Shown in pieces: positions 49,518 through 60,353 of a DNA stretch of 64,000 nt. Source of the DNA: Mesostigma viride (Eukaryota > Streptophyta > Mesostigmatophyceae > Mesostigmatales > Mesostigmataceae). The translations under genes and the position numbers were made by a program. Positions within the stretch are counted from its first letter, which is position 1; the number at the start of each line of letters is the position of its first letter. The stretch is from NCBI GenBank assembly GCA_009746045.1, contig RPFO01000154.1, positions 6,769,038 to 6,833,037 of the forward strand, read 5' to 3'. The notes beneath the pieces are model-generated. The model had not been told where the DNA came from. It worked only from the letters and a program-made list of their open reading frames with translations, and made no database searches.

Positions 49518-51807
49518 TTGGCTGCACCAACAGTATATCGTCACGCATAACCAGCTGCCGAAGTCCTTTGAGATGGACAACATCCCAATGTTTTTCTCGG
49601 GCAACACGCAAAAGCTGGTGCAGCGGTGGGTCACAGGCTACCATGAGGTGGCGCTGAAGACGGGAAGATCCGATGTGTGGTACAGGCGCGACCAACAAGG
49701 CTTGCCGGACTACCAACACGTGGTATTTGACGTCGACCCTGCCGAGGAGCTGTGGGAACTTCTGCGCGCCAAGTACGCCCACTCCTCCACCAAGGCGGAG
49801 GCGGAGTGGCATGATTTCAAGGTGGGGGACAAGGAGTCGCCTGACGCCACGATGGACCGCCTGGAGGTCTTGCGGGATGAGGTCCCGGCATGGACGGAGG
49901 CGGAGGCGTGTGAGAAGTGGCTCAAGGCGTTGGGTCCAAAAGCTGCCATGATCCCACAACCTAGATTTGGTTGTCACTGGGACCTGGCCCAGCTGTGCAC
50001 GGAAGTGCATGCATTCAACCGGCGACAGGCACGGGGTCTCCCGGACCTAGTGGAGCTGGTACGCCAAGAAGTCGCCCAAGCGCACAAGGGTAACAGGGTG
50101 GGTGGCGCGCAATCAGGCGGTGGAGGGTCCAGCGGTGGAAGGGGTGGACCAAGCAGCCGGCAGTTTGGGTCGCAGGCGGACAAGCCAGCCAGCGCGGGGG
50201 GCGACAACACGGCCTCCAGCAGCACCGGCCAGGCGACGGCTGACCCGCACAAGGCATGTTGGATCTGCGGGAAGCCAGATCACGTGAAGCGGGCCTGCCC
50301 AGCCCAGTGCAAGAAGGAGCACGCGGCTGGAACGCCCGCCCATGCTCCGGCAGGGTGCAAGTACCCAGTGGTCACCAAGACCGTGCAAGCACATGCAGCG
50401 GCCATGGTGGCGGCCGACAGCACGCCAACAGAGCAGGCAGCTGAGGTATCGGCAGCGCCGGCGTCACCCAGCCAACCGAGTGGGCAGGCGGCGGGGATGG
50501 AAGCGTATGACGCGTATACGCTGGTGGAGCAACCCGACTTGTTCTGGGCTCCTATCCATGCCGTCGAGGTCCAGGCAGCTACCCGAGGCAAGCAGGCACG
50601 GGCATTGCCGTCGTTCCTACCAACCACGGGAAATGGTGAGGGGGGGCCACCCCAGCTTCCTGCATCGTTCCCGGCAGGTTCAACCGGCGGTGAGTCATCG
50701 CTGCTGGAGCACCCGAACCCCGCCGACGCCGAGCAGCGGCGCAAGCTGCCACCATTCTTGCCAGTGGATGGAGTGATTGATGCTCCCTTGTTTTCTGCCA
50801 GGCAAGTGATTGATGGCTGCGGGCAGCGGGGCATCACGTTGGTGCACCAAGCAGCTGCGGCACTGCAGCGGTGCGCCGACAGCCTAGACGCACGCACATT
50901 GCCGGTGGCGGAAACTGCGCGGCGGGTCACCATGCCAGTTATGCCGGCAACCCCGGCAGACGTCCCAGCACCAACCATGCCCCGGGAAGCAACCCGCGAG
51001 GAGCGGATGTCACGGGTGCCGAGGACAGTCACGGTGGCAAAGCACCCTGATGGGTCCCCGGCTATCGCTTTCCAGGCAATCAGCGAGGACGGCACTTGTT
51101 GGGGCCCTATGGTGTGCCCCAGCGCAAAGTCCGTCACCAAGCTGGATGGCGGAGCCGGGCCGCTCGTGATCACCATGGAGCTGGCCAAGATGTGTGGTGC
51201 GACCCGTGAGAACGGCGGGCTCATAGACAGCACCGTTCTCGTGGAGGGATGGAAAGGGCCAGCGGCGCGACCCGATGCAATGACTTCCATGCTGATCAAC
51301 GTCATCCTCAACCCCACGGACCCAAAGCGGATGGCCTGCGTGGCTGTGCCGGCCTTGGTGGTCGACAGGTGTGGGTATGCAGCCCTTATCGGGATGGACG
51401 TCATGTATCGCCTCGGGCTCATAATTGACCCTTGGCTGGAGGTTGCGACCTACCGCCGTGATTGGCAGGGGGAGGGGAAGCAAAAGGCGCTTCTTCCCAT
51501 TCAGTGCAGCAGCGACCCGGAGCCTAACCCGCAGGGGGTGGTGTCGCTAGACGCGTGTGTGGCTGCAGTGGTGTCGCCCGCCAGCATAGAGGTGGAGCCA
51601 GGGCCGGATGCGGCTGAGAACTGGGGGGGGGCGTGTGGCCGGACGCGCAAGCGGTGCACATGGCGCAAGCGGCTAGCGACAAGCGCGCGCGCGATAGGCA
51701 CCGGTGTGTGCTGCCTGCGGCGTTGCCAGCGCGGGATGCGCAGAGGCAAAGTTGGCTTGCCCAGGTTGCGCCCCTGCCACGCCTGCGCGATGTGCGCGCA
51801 CGGGTGA
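49518..51807 (+). CDS. gag-pro: gag C-terminal part, zinc knuckle and aspartic protease
   Basis: The frame resumes at the TE1 target site (W-L-H-Q-Q-Y-I-V-T-H-N-Q). Counting from MDNIPMFF (49573): capsid-like helical part 1-170, Gly/Ser linker, zinc knuckle C229-x2-C232-x4-H237-x4-C242, a long Pro/Ala-rich linker, then the protease at about 485-625 with D525 in KLDGGAGPLV and the closing strand ALIGMDVMYRLG (604-615). Retroviral-type proteases cut the polyprotein; here D-G-G-A replaces the usual D-T/S-G-A. The frame overlaps pol by about 190 bases and ends at 51807. The nine-G run 51623-51631 lies at the start of the overlap, a likely -1 shift point. Confidence 0.85.
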
Positions 51808-54800
51808 TGGCGGCATGTCAGGCACTGCCCAAGGGTGCTGGGGGGAAGCGGCGCCAGCCGGGTGCCATCACGCCGTACCCCGGCTTTAGCGCAGAGGTGC
51901 TGGAACGCATCCCGGACTTCGGGCGTGCCACCGTCGTGCTGGAGCTGTTCGCAGGTATGGGTGGCGGCATAGCCGGTTTCCTGAGCAGCGGGGGGGTATG
52001 CAGCAAGCTCATTGCGGTGGAGGCATCGCTCACAGCCAGGGCGGCATATTTGCACCACTGCGCTATCTTGTCGCAAGCATACCCAGCACAATTTCCTCCA
52101 TCCGCCTGGGCTGATGTCTTCGGCGAGGGCACTCATGACGTGCGCTTCCTTGGGCAGCAGCAGCTGCGCCGCCTCATCTCACAACATGGCGAGGTAGGGT
52201 TGGTCATTGCTGGCTGGGAGTGCCAAGGCATGAGCCAGGCTGGGCATGGCCGGGGCCTTGCCGACAGCAGGAGCGGCCTATTTTGGGACATGCTGCGCAT
52301 TGTGGGCGAGCTCCAGCAGCTGCAGCAGGTGCCACCCGCCTACTTATTTGAAAACGTAGTGGCGGTGGACAGTCCCAGCCCCACTGTTCGGGAGGATTGG
52401 GGCACCATTGTGGGTATTTTGGGGGAACCCGTGGTGTCGGACAATGCCGGGCTGGGAGGGAATACCCATCGGCTGCGCGCGTTCTGGACCAACATCGCTG
52501 GCCAAGGTTCTACGCAGGCGGTGATGCAGCATGTCGCTAGCCACATTGAGCTGCCACCGGTCGATGTCGTGTTGCCCAGTCAACTCACGGCGCAGTATGT
52601 GGAGCACGATGATCAGGCACCCTACGCGCCCGTCAACAAGGCAGGCGCCCCCATGCGAGCACTGCCCACCCTTGTCAGTTACCAAGGGTCCCAGGCTTAT
52701 CGTGACCGGGGCAAGGGGCTTGTGTGGGAGCGTGCCACAGGTCTCTTGGTTCAGCCACCCGCGGGGTTTCGTGAACTAAGCATGGGCTTTGCCGAAGGTG
52801 CATCCGCCGCCCCAGGGCTCCTGGAGGTGGAGCGATGGTCGCTCATTGGCCAGGCCATGTCAGCCTGGCAGGTGGGGTACACCTTGCTAGCAGCGCAAGG
52901 TGTGCGGAGGGTGCAGCGGGTTGCACTTCCCGTCCATGCTGCGACTGCACAGGCGCAGAGTGAAACTTCTCCACCCACCGGTGCTGCGCCGGCTGGTGTG
53001 CCTAAGGCGGAGCGTGCAGGCGGCAGGGGCCAAGGGTGGTCCTACACCTGGCGCCAGGTATGGTCAGTCATCCTCATGACTGCGCTCCTCACCAGCTGTG
53101 TGTTCTCGGCGGCTCCGGCCTTTCAGTTCCTCGTGGCGAAGGCACAACGGCAGGTGGGAGAGCGAGGCATTACGCCGGGAGCGGCGGCATACATGCTGTT
53201 TCAGTCGGCGGCCGTGCGCGGTCCCACGGTGGCTGTGCACAATGTCTCGAGCGCAAGCGACCCGGCAGCAAACCATCAATGGAGCGTCTGTGAGCACCTC
53301 ACAGCTGAGCAACGTGCGAGGCTGCTCAAGTGGCTGGAAGGTGCGCGCAACGCGTTTGCATTCAGCAGTCAAGAGCTGGGATGCTACAATGGTGGGCAGA
53401 TGCGGGTCCCGCTGGACACCGATCAGCCACTGTTTCGCCGACAACACCGGCTGAGTCAAGCTGAGCTGGAGTTTGTGCAGCAACAATGCGAGGAGCTGGA
53501 GGCTGCTGGCATCATTCGGTCATCCACATCCAACTATGCGGCCGCGACCGTCGTGGCGCCCAAGAAGGATGCGGTGACAGGTGAATGGACTGGGATGCGC
53601 ATGGCGACGGACCTGCGGCAACTCAACGCACACACCCCGATGGACAGGTACCCCATGCCGCGAGTGGACGATGTGCTTGACCGGATATCGCCACGCGTGC
53701 AGTTCATCTCATCCCTAGACCTCCGCAGTGGGTTTCACCAAATCCAAGTGGCGGAGGGTGACCAACGCAAGCTCGCGTTCTGGGGGGGCCACCGACTCTA
53801 TGAGTGGGTCAGGATGCCTTTCGGGCATAGGAATGCGAGTGCCATCTTTCAGCGTGCCATGGATCAAGTGTTGAATGGCATGCCATTCGCTGCGTGTTAC
53901 ATTGATGATGTGATCATCTTCAGTGAGACATTTGAGCAACACCTCCAGCACCTTGAGCAGGTGCGCATGGCACTGGCGCGAGCCAACCTAAAGCTGCATC
54001 CCGAGAAGTGTCGGTTTGCGCAGCGGAGCCTCGACTTCCTCGGACACCAGATCATTCCTGGCGGCAGAACTCCACAAGCGGCCAAGGTGGAAGCGATCGT
54101 CAACGCGGCAACGCCCACGGATGTGGCGGGTGTGCGGGCTTACCTGGGGCTGGCGGGGTATTACCGAGGTTATATCCCCAACTTCAGCACCAAGGTTAAG
54201 CCACTGACGGAGCTGTTGAAGAAAGGTGCAGTCTGGGCATGGGGTCCGGCGCAGCAACGCGCCATTGAGACCATCAAGGCAGAGCTCACCTCAGCGCCGA
54301 TACTCCGTCAGCCCGACTATGCCCAGCCATTTGTGCTATACACGGATTGGTCCAGGGTTGGACTTGGTGCTGTGTTGGCACAGAAGGACGTGCATGGCAA
54401 GGAACATGTGGTGGCGTATGCCAGCAGGAGCAACAACACGGCTGAGGCCAAGTACTCATCGTATGAGGGCGAGGCTCTGGCCGTGGTGTGGGCCATCAAA
54501 CATTTTCGGCCATACTTGTTCGGGCGTCAGTTCACGCTGGTCACCGACCATCAGCCACTGCAGTGGTTGATGACAAGTGCCAATCTGACTGGCAAGCTGG
54601 CGCGCTGGGCCATGATTATTCAAGAATATAACATGACCATTGTACACCGCGCTGGGGTGGACCATTCCAATGCCGATGTCTTATCACGCTATGCTTTGGC
54701 AACGTCAGAGGACCGGACGGGGCGCGAGCGCAGGGCGCGGAGGGACCACAGGGCTCAGTCGTCTTTGTCAACGCAGCCGGGCCATGCGATTCCGAGTCGC

Positions 54801-54890
54801 GATGGCTTTCCTGCAGTGATGCCGTGGCGGAGTTTGCGTGCTACGCCAATCCCGTACGGCCAGCGGCTTTCACGCCATCCCAGGGCGTGA
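51618..54890 (+). CDS. pol: pol: C5 DNA methyltransferase, reverse transcriptase, RNase H
   Basis: The frame opens after TGA at 51615; numbering is from 51633. Methyltransferase about 85-425: motif I VVLELFAGMGGG (101-112), motif IV IAGWECQGMSQAG with candidate catalytic C197, motif VI YLFENV (E240-N241), motif VIII THRLRAFWTN (R280, R282), motif X RWSLIGQAMS (401-410). YLFENVV and HRxRxFW resemble the DNMT3 group; PCQ has become ECQ. A hydrophobic segment lies at 477-502. RT about 600-860: D696 in SSLDLRSGFH, then YIDD 756-759. RNase H: D905 in LYTDWS, YEGEALAVVW, D972 in TDHQPL. A methyltransferase could mark new cDNA or the host genome; this is inferred. Domain spacing is intact, suggesting recent function. 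Confidence 0.9.
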   Translation, partial: ELGGGVWPDAQAVHMAQAASDKRARDRHRCVLPAALPARDAQRQSWLAQVAPLPRLRDVRARVMAACQALPKGAGGKRRQPGAITPYPGFSAEVLERIPDFGRATVVLELFAGMGGGIAGFLSSGGVCSKLIAVEASLTARAAYLHHCAILSQAYPAQFPPSAWADVFGEGTHDVRFLGQQQLRRLISQHGEVGLVIAGWECQGMSQAGHGRGLADSRSGLFWDMLRIVGELQQLQQVPPAYLFENVVAVDSPSPTVREDWGTIVGILGEPVVSDNAGLGGNTHRLRAFWTNIAGQGSTQAVMQHVASHIELPPVDVVLPSQLTAQYVEHDDQAPYAPVNKAGAPMRALPTLVSYQGSQAYRDRGKGLVWERATGLLVQPPAGFRELSMGFAEGASAAPGLLEVERWSLIGQAMSAWQVGYTLLAAQGVRRVQRVALPVHAATAQAQSETSPPTGAAPAGVPKAERAGGRGQGWSYTWRQVWSVILMTALLTSCVFSAAPAFQFLVAKAQRQVGERGITPGAAAYMLFQSAAVRGPTVAVHNVSSASDPAANHQWSVCEHLTAEQRARLLKWLEGARNAFAFSSQELGCYNGGQMRVPLDTDQPLFRRQHRLSQAELEFVQQQCEELEAAGIIRSSTSNYAAATVVAPKKDAVTGEWTGMRMATDLRQLNAHTPMDRYPMPRVDDVLDRISPRVQFISSLDLRSGFHQIQVAEGDQRKLAFWGGHRLYEWVRMPFGHRNASAIFQRAMDQVLNGMPFAACYIDDVIIFSETFEQHLQHLEQVRMALARANLKLHPEKCRFAQRSLDFLGHQIIPGGRTPQAAKVEAIVNAATPTDVAGVRAYLGLAGYYRGYIPNFSTKVKPLTELLKKGAVWAWGPAQQRAIETIKAELTSAPILRQPDYAQPFVLYTDWSRVGLGAVLAQKDVHGKEHVVAYASRSNNTAEAKYSSYEGEALAVVWAIKHFRPYLFGRQFTLVTDHQPLQWLMTSANLTGKLARWAMIIQEYNMTIVHRAGVDHSNADVLSRYALATSEDRTGRERRARRDHRAQSSLSTQPGHAIPSRDGFPAVMPWRSLRATPIPYGQRLSRHPRA

Positions 54891-55701
54891 TATTTCTTCC
54901 TTTGGCTGAAGACACGCTTGCGCAGCCGGTGGATCCGGCGAGCATGGGCTGTGTGGTGCTGCATGCTGCCGCCAGTCACGCCATTGCGGTGGAGTGCTGC
55001 GCTGGGGACGTGTGGCTGGATGGGAGGGTTCTCGAGCGGGTGCAGGGTTTGCCTGCCTCTCCAGCCCCTGCTGACTGGACACCGACGCAGAGGCAAGCCG
55101 AGCAAGAGCGCGTGGAGCGCCGGGCTGTGAATTATACCTGGGAGGGCAACCAGGTCTACAAGCTTGTGGGGCGCCGCAAGCTGGTCGTGCCGCCCCCTGA
55201 CAAGCGTGCTGCCCTCGTTGCACATTACCATGAGCGGTTCGGGCACATGGGTGCAAACCGCACAGGTGCCATGGTGCGTGGGGTCTATTGGTGGGCGGGC
55301 ATGAAGCATGCCATCGCACGGCAGGTAGCCAGTTGTGCTGAGTGTGCTCGCGCGAAAGCGCGTTTCAACCTGGACCATCATGACAAGGAGCTCATGAGCT
55401 TGCCCATCCGGGGCTTGTTCTACCGGTGGCACGTCGACTTGTGTGGGCCCTTTGAGCTCAGCACTTCCGGCAACCGTTACGTCATGGTGTGTGTGGAATC
55501 GTTCAGCAAGTGGCTGGAACTGCTTCCCCTACCCGACAAGCACGCCGCCACCACAGCCACCTACTTCCTGGATGTTATTGCTCGGTATGGGGCACCGGCG
55601 GAGGTGGTTTCAGACCAAGGCGGGGAATTTCGTGGGGAATTCCAAGAGCTATTGGATTCCTGCTCCATCGATCATCGGCACACGTCGCGGGAGCACCCTC
55701 A
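54824..55701 (+). CDS. int: integrase, N-terminal zinc finger and core, interrupted by TE2
   Basis: Numbering from 54824. The frame is -1 relative to pol and stays open upstream to about 54680, so the true junction lies in 54690-54880. HHCC zinc finger: H136, H141, C171, C174 (HYHERFGHMG...SCAECARAK). Core: D205 in RWHVDLCGPF and D264 in VVSDQGGEF. The open frame runs on into TE2 to 55828, but the coding sequence ends at the TCA target site (55699-55701). The third catalytic residue is beyond TE2. Integrase inserts the cDNA into chromosomes; this copy cannot do so while interrupted. Confidence 0.88.
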
Positions 55702-55817
55702 CCCTAAGCTCGTCTGGATTTGTACTAGAACACTACTACAAATTGAGATTTTTCAAACTTTGTTATTTAGGGCCTCTCGTAAGTCCAAAGCATGTAGGTT
55801 ATTGTCCCAACATGTTG

Positions 55818-56590
55818 TGACACCGTGACACCGTGACACCGTGACACCGTGACACCGTGACACCATAACGCTAGTATTTTACGATTTTGTATGGTGTCAC
55901 AAGGTAATGTGGCGCCCATGGGGTTGCAACAATGATATTACATTGCCCAGAAGCACTGATTAACATGAGGTGACATTGTGACACCGTGACACCGTGACAC
56001 CGTGACACGATGGCACCATAACGCTAGTATTTTACGATTTTGTATGGTGTCACAAGGTAATGTGGCGCCCATGGGGTTGCAACAATGATATTACATTGCC
56101 CAGAAGCACTGATTAACATGAGGTGACATTGTGACACCGTGACACCGTGACACCGTGACACCGTGACACCGTGACACCGTGAATGTACACCGTGACACGA
56201 TGGCACCATAACGCTAGTATTTTACGATTTTGTATGGTGTCACAAGGTAATGTGGCGCCCATGGGGTTGCAACAATGATATTACATTGCCCAGAAGCACT
56301 GATTAACATGAGGTGACATTGTGACACCGTGACACCGTGACACCGTGACACCGTGACACCGTGACACCGTGACACCGTGACACCGTGACACCGTGACACG
56401 ATGGCACCATAACGCTAGTATTTTACGATTTTGTATGGTGTCACAAGGTAATGTGGCGCCCATGGGGTTGCAACAATGATATTACATTGCCCAGAAGCAC
56501 TGATTAACATGAGGTGACATTGTGACACCGTGACATCGTGACATTGTGACACCGTGACAGCATGATAGTGACAATATGACACGATAGCAC
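55818..56590. repeat. TE2 left subterminal arrays: (TGACACCG)n alternating with ~115-bp modules
   Basis: Four copies of a module starting CACCATAACGCTAGTATTTT and ending GATTAACATGAGGTGACATT are separated by 3-10 copies of TGACACCG. The reverse-complement octamer CGGTGTCA forms arrays at 62486-62537 and 62637-62680 near the right end. Confidence 0.92.
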
Positions 56591-56889
56591 TAGCATTTCA
56601 TGATTTTGTTGTTTAGTGCCACAAAGTATTAACGCAACATTAATGTATTATGCAACCATGTATAAATAAAAGAAAATTTATGAATATGATGGATGACCAA
56701 TAATCCCTATTACATGGCCTAGCAAACTTGCATCTGCCAACTGTGTCTCTCTGCCTCTTTAATATCAAATGCAAGATAAAATAATGTATAAATTAGCTTA
56801 AACTTACCTGACAATGATTTGCATACAGCTTTCTTTAATGCAGAATCTGGTGCCAAGCAAATGCCGTATCAAAACCATACATGCCCAAT

Positions 56890-57840
56890 CTAATATGAAC
56901 CATAATAATCGTGTTGCCCCGACTCGTCTACATCTTGCGAGTAGGGTGGCCTTTTCCGCGGTGGAGCCTGGGCATGTGCCTGGTTGTGGGGCCGGCCGGA
57001 CGTGGGCGTTGTAGGCCCACGTCCCTTGCTCATCAAAATGACTATGACCCATGAAATGAGAATCCCTGGCTGCATAACCTCCTCCCTCATCACTCATCAC
57101 CATGTTGCCAGTCTTGCTCCCCGGCGGCCTTGGGGATTTGGGGCCTCGGCTTTGTCTTCCTTGGAGATCTCCTTAGAGGGGGGCTGCGGCATAACGGTAA
57201 GTGCCGTCATTGTAATGCTGCACGGGCTCAGGGTTCTCAACGTAGGTGGTTTGTTGCAATGTGCCGCGACCTCAAGGCTGATGTGTATCAGCTGCCGACC
57301 CTTCGCCAGGCTGTGGATCGTACATGCCGGCATGGTATACATAAGCATTGGCCGCTTGCCTGCCAGCGGCAGTAGGCTGGGCATGCATTCCTTGGTCGTA
57401 CGGCGCGTACACACCGTGCTCGCCGTACGGTTCCCCCTCCCGATCCAGCTGCCTCGGCCCATCCATTGCGACTGCGCGCGCGCGTGGCTCTTGTTGACGG
57501 TGTGCTGGTTGCAGTCCTGTCACTTGGCCATGGGCCGCGCTGAAGCTTTCGCGTTGCCCCAACGCGGCAGGCGCAGCGGGCCGGCGAAGCTCCGTGCCAA
57601 CGCCAGTGCTGGAGCTGGGTGCAGCACTTGCTGGGGTGGATGGCATTCTTCGTTGGTTCTCCAAAGCATTGACCCTCTCGGTCAGGGCCTTAACCTTGAC
57701 GTACACGTGCGATTTCTTATTCCCCCGCCCTTCATCACCTACGGGTGTCCCCGCATCAACTGCGCTCTCAGTCTCCTCCCCCGTTGGCCGTGCTACGCCC
57801 GTTCCATCGTCATGCTCCGCACACAACGGTCTGAAAGTGC
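56890..57840 (-). CDS. possible minus-strand gene in TE2, Pro/Gln/Ala-rich
   Basis: After a good acceptor (GGCACTTTCAG) the minus strand from about 57831 reads AEHDDGTGVARPTGEE, then VYVKVKALTERVNALEN (short coiled coil), then low-complexity Ala/Pro/Gln. A second possible exon near 57190 reads PPSKEISKEDKAEAPNPQ after TTATGCCGCAG, and another near 57000. The exon joins are not certain. No family is recognised. Confidence 0.3.
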
Positions 57841-58129
57841 CAAAAAACAGCCTTATAACTCCTGTACGATGCAAATATTGTCGAAACATGCTAGATCTTG
57901 GTAGGTAGCATGTTCAGGACACCAGTAGAAGGATTGCAACTTTCCGGACTTACCGGACCTCAGCTGACCTATTTTTGGCATTTCTATTTTTAGCAGTTTT
58001 CCAGATTTTAATATAAACAAATACATTCTAATATGCAAATAAAGAGTTCTTGACCTGGCTGTTTGCAAGTAAGTTGATACTCATGACTAATGACTGTACA
58101 CAAGATCTGATGGTCATCCAACCGCATTT

Positions 58130-58640
58130 GGTAACAAAATGCCACCAAATGCTAGCAAAAATGTGCGTTTTTTGTATTTTTCATCACATTTCATTGCAGT
58201 TTCCATACAAGCTGTGCTCGGTTGAGGCTGGAAACTTGTAGGCATCTTAAACATCATTATTCTAGACATCCCACAAAAATTCAGGTCCATCATAGGGTAT
58301 TTGATGTCAGTTTGCTCACAAATGTTACCAAAAATGCACGTTTTTCGTATTTTTCATCACATTCCATGGCAGTTTCCATACAAGATGTGCTCAGTTCAGG
58401 CTGGAAACTTGCATGCATCTTTGCCATCATTATTTTAGACATTCCACAAAAATTCAGAACCATCAGAGGGTATTTGATGTCAGTTTGCTCACAAATGTTA
58501 CCAAAAATGCACGTTTTTCGTATTTTTCATCACATTTCAGTGCAGTTTCCGTACAAGATGTGCTCTGTTGAGGCTGGAAACTTGCATGCATCTTAGCCAT
58601 CATGATTTTAGACATTCCACAAAAATTCAGGCCGATCATG
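58130..58640. repeat. ~174-bp tandem repeats in TE2
   Basis: CGTATTTTTCATCACATT recurs at about 58170, 58345 and 58518, with TTCCATACAAGATGTGCTC and GGCTGGAAACTTGCATGCAT in each unit. Three units of nearly the same length as the tandem repeats of TE1 but of different sequence. 58.64-59.23 kb holds nothing recognised. Confidence 0.88.
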
Positions 58641-59234
58641 TTCTATTTGGTAGAGCTATCAATGCCATACCTGCCAGTTTCCATTACAAATTCTTACCCA
58701 TGGATGCGAAACTGCCAGTGTGGAATATCAAGGAGACAATCTGGTCAACTCAAATAAGATGACTCACTAAAACATGGAAACCATTCACGAGTGATGTAAG
58801 ACAACCCGTCCAGGAGACATACATAAAAGTTCATTGATATAGACACAGCTGACAATATGCACATGTGGCCATGTGGATGCTCACGCAATTTCTATTATAG
58901 GGAGGAGCTTGCTGAACATAATATTGGCAGCTGTCGCATGCATGGCTAGAAAGGTCATTTTACACGTGCACCCACAGCATGCCAAGTAATGTAGTTGCAA
59001 ATTACTCAACACGCGGCATGGCGCTGATGCGTTTGCGCGCCCTCATCTCGGTATCGCTAGCTAGGAGGTAGTGGCACCTCCCTGCACAATCTCTGCCTGA
59101 CCTTGTCAGCCTTCATGCACTGTGTCAACATGGACACCCCCACACCCTTGCCCTTGGCATCACAGCCAAGCTTTCGACGGTGGTTGGTGAAGCTCTTGGT
59201 GTCCTCCTTGCGCATGTGGTGCATGTGCAAGTTA

Positions 59235-59327
59235 CTAAGTGAGTGAGTGAGTGAGTGAGTGAGTGAGTGAGTGAGTGAGTGAGTGAGTGAGTGAGTGAGT
59301 GAGTGAGTGAGTGCGTGCGTGCGTGAG

Positions 59328-59371
<44 letters not shown>

Positions 59372-60340
59372 TGAGTGGGTGGGTGGGTGGGTGGGTGGGG
59401 GTGGGTGGGTGGGTGGTGTGGGTGGGTGGGTGGGTGGGTGGGTGGGTGGGTGGGTGGGTGGTGGGTGGGTGGGTGGGTGGGTGGGTGGGTGGGTGGGTGG
59501 GTGGGTGGGTGGGTGGGTGGGTGGGTGGGTGGGTGGGTGGGTGGGTGGGTGGGTGGGTGGGTGGGTGGGTGGGTGGGTGGGTGGGTGGGTGGGTGGGTGG
59601 GTGGGAGGGAGGGTGGGTGGGTGGGTGGGTGGGTGGGTGGGTGGGTGGGTGGGTGGGTGGGTGGGTGGGTGGTTGGGTGGGTGGTTGGGTGGGTGGGTGG
59701 GTGGGTGGGTGGGTGGGTGGGTGGGTGGGTGGGTGGGTGGGTGGGTGGGTGGGTGGGTGGGTGGGTGGGTGGGTGGGTGGGTGGGTGGGTGGGTGGGTGG
59801 GTGGGTGGGTGGGTGGGTGAGGGAGTGAGTCCACGAGTGAGTGAGTCCACGAGTGAGTTCACGAGGGAGGAAGGGAGGGAGGGAGGGAGGGAGGGAGGGA
59901 GGGAGGGAGGGAGGGAGGGAGGGAGGGAGGGAGGAGGGAGGAGGGAGGGAGGGAGGGAGGGAGGGAGGGAGGGAGGGAGGGAGGGAGGGAGGGAGGGAGG
60001 GAGGGAGGGAGGGAGGGAGGGAGGGAGGGAGGGAGGGAGGGAGGGAGGGAGGGAGGGAGGAGGGAGGGAGGGAGGGAGGGAGGGAGGGAGGGAGGAGGGA
60101 GGGAAGAAGGGAGGAGGGAGGGAGGGAGGGAGGGAGGGAGGGAGGGAGGAGGGAGGGAGGGAGGGAGGGAGGGAGGAGGGAGGGAGGGAGGGAGGGAGGG
60201 AGGGAGGGAGGAGGGAGGGAGGGAGGGAGGGAGGGAGGGAGGGAGGGAGGGAGGGAGGGAGGGAGGGAGGGAGGGAGGGAGGGAGGGAGGGAGGGAGGGA
60301 GGGAGGGAGGGAGGGAGGGAGGGAGGGAGGGAGGAAGGGA
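59235..60340. repeat. compound G-rich arrays: (GAGT)n, (GCGT)n, (GGGT)n, (GGGA)n
   Basis: GAGT 59237-59312, GCGT about 59313-59372, GGGT 59373-59818, GGGA 59868-60340, with small slips. Four neighbouring tetranucleotide arrays differing by single base changes. Open frames through them are artefacts. Confidence 0.97.
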
Positions 60341-60353
60341 GTGGATCGGTCAC

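Noticed and set aside
55091-55828. Integrase frame continuing to 55828 with KLVWICTRTLLQ
   Set aside because: After 55701 the frame reads TE2 terminal sequence; the integrase continues at 62797.
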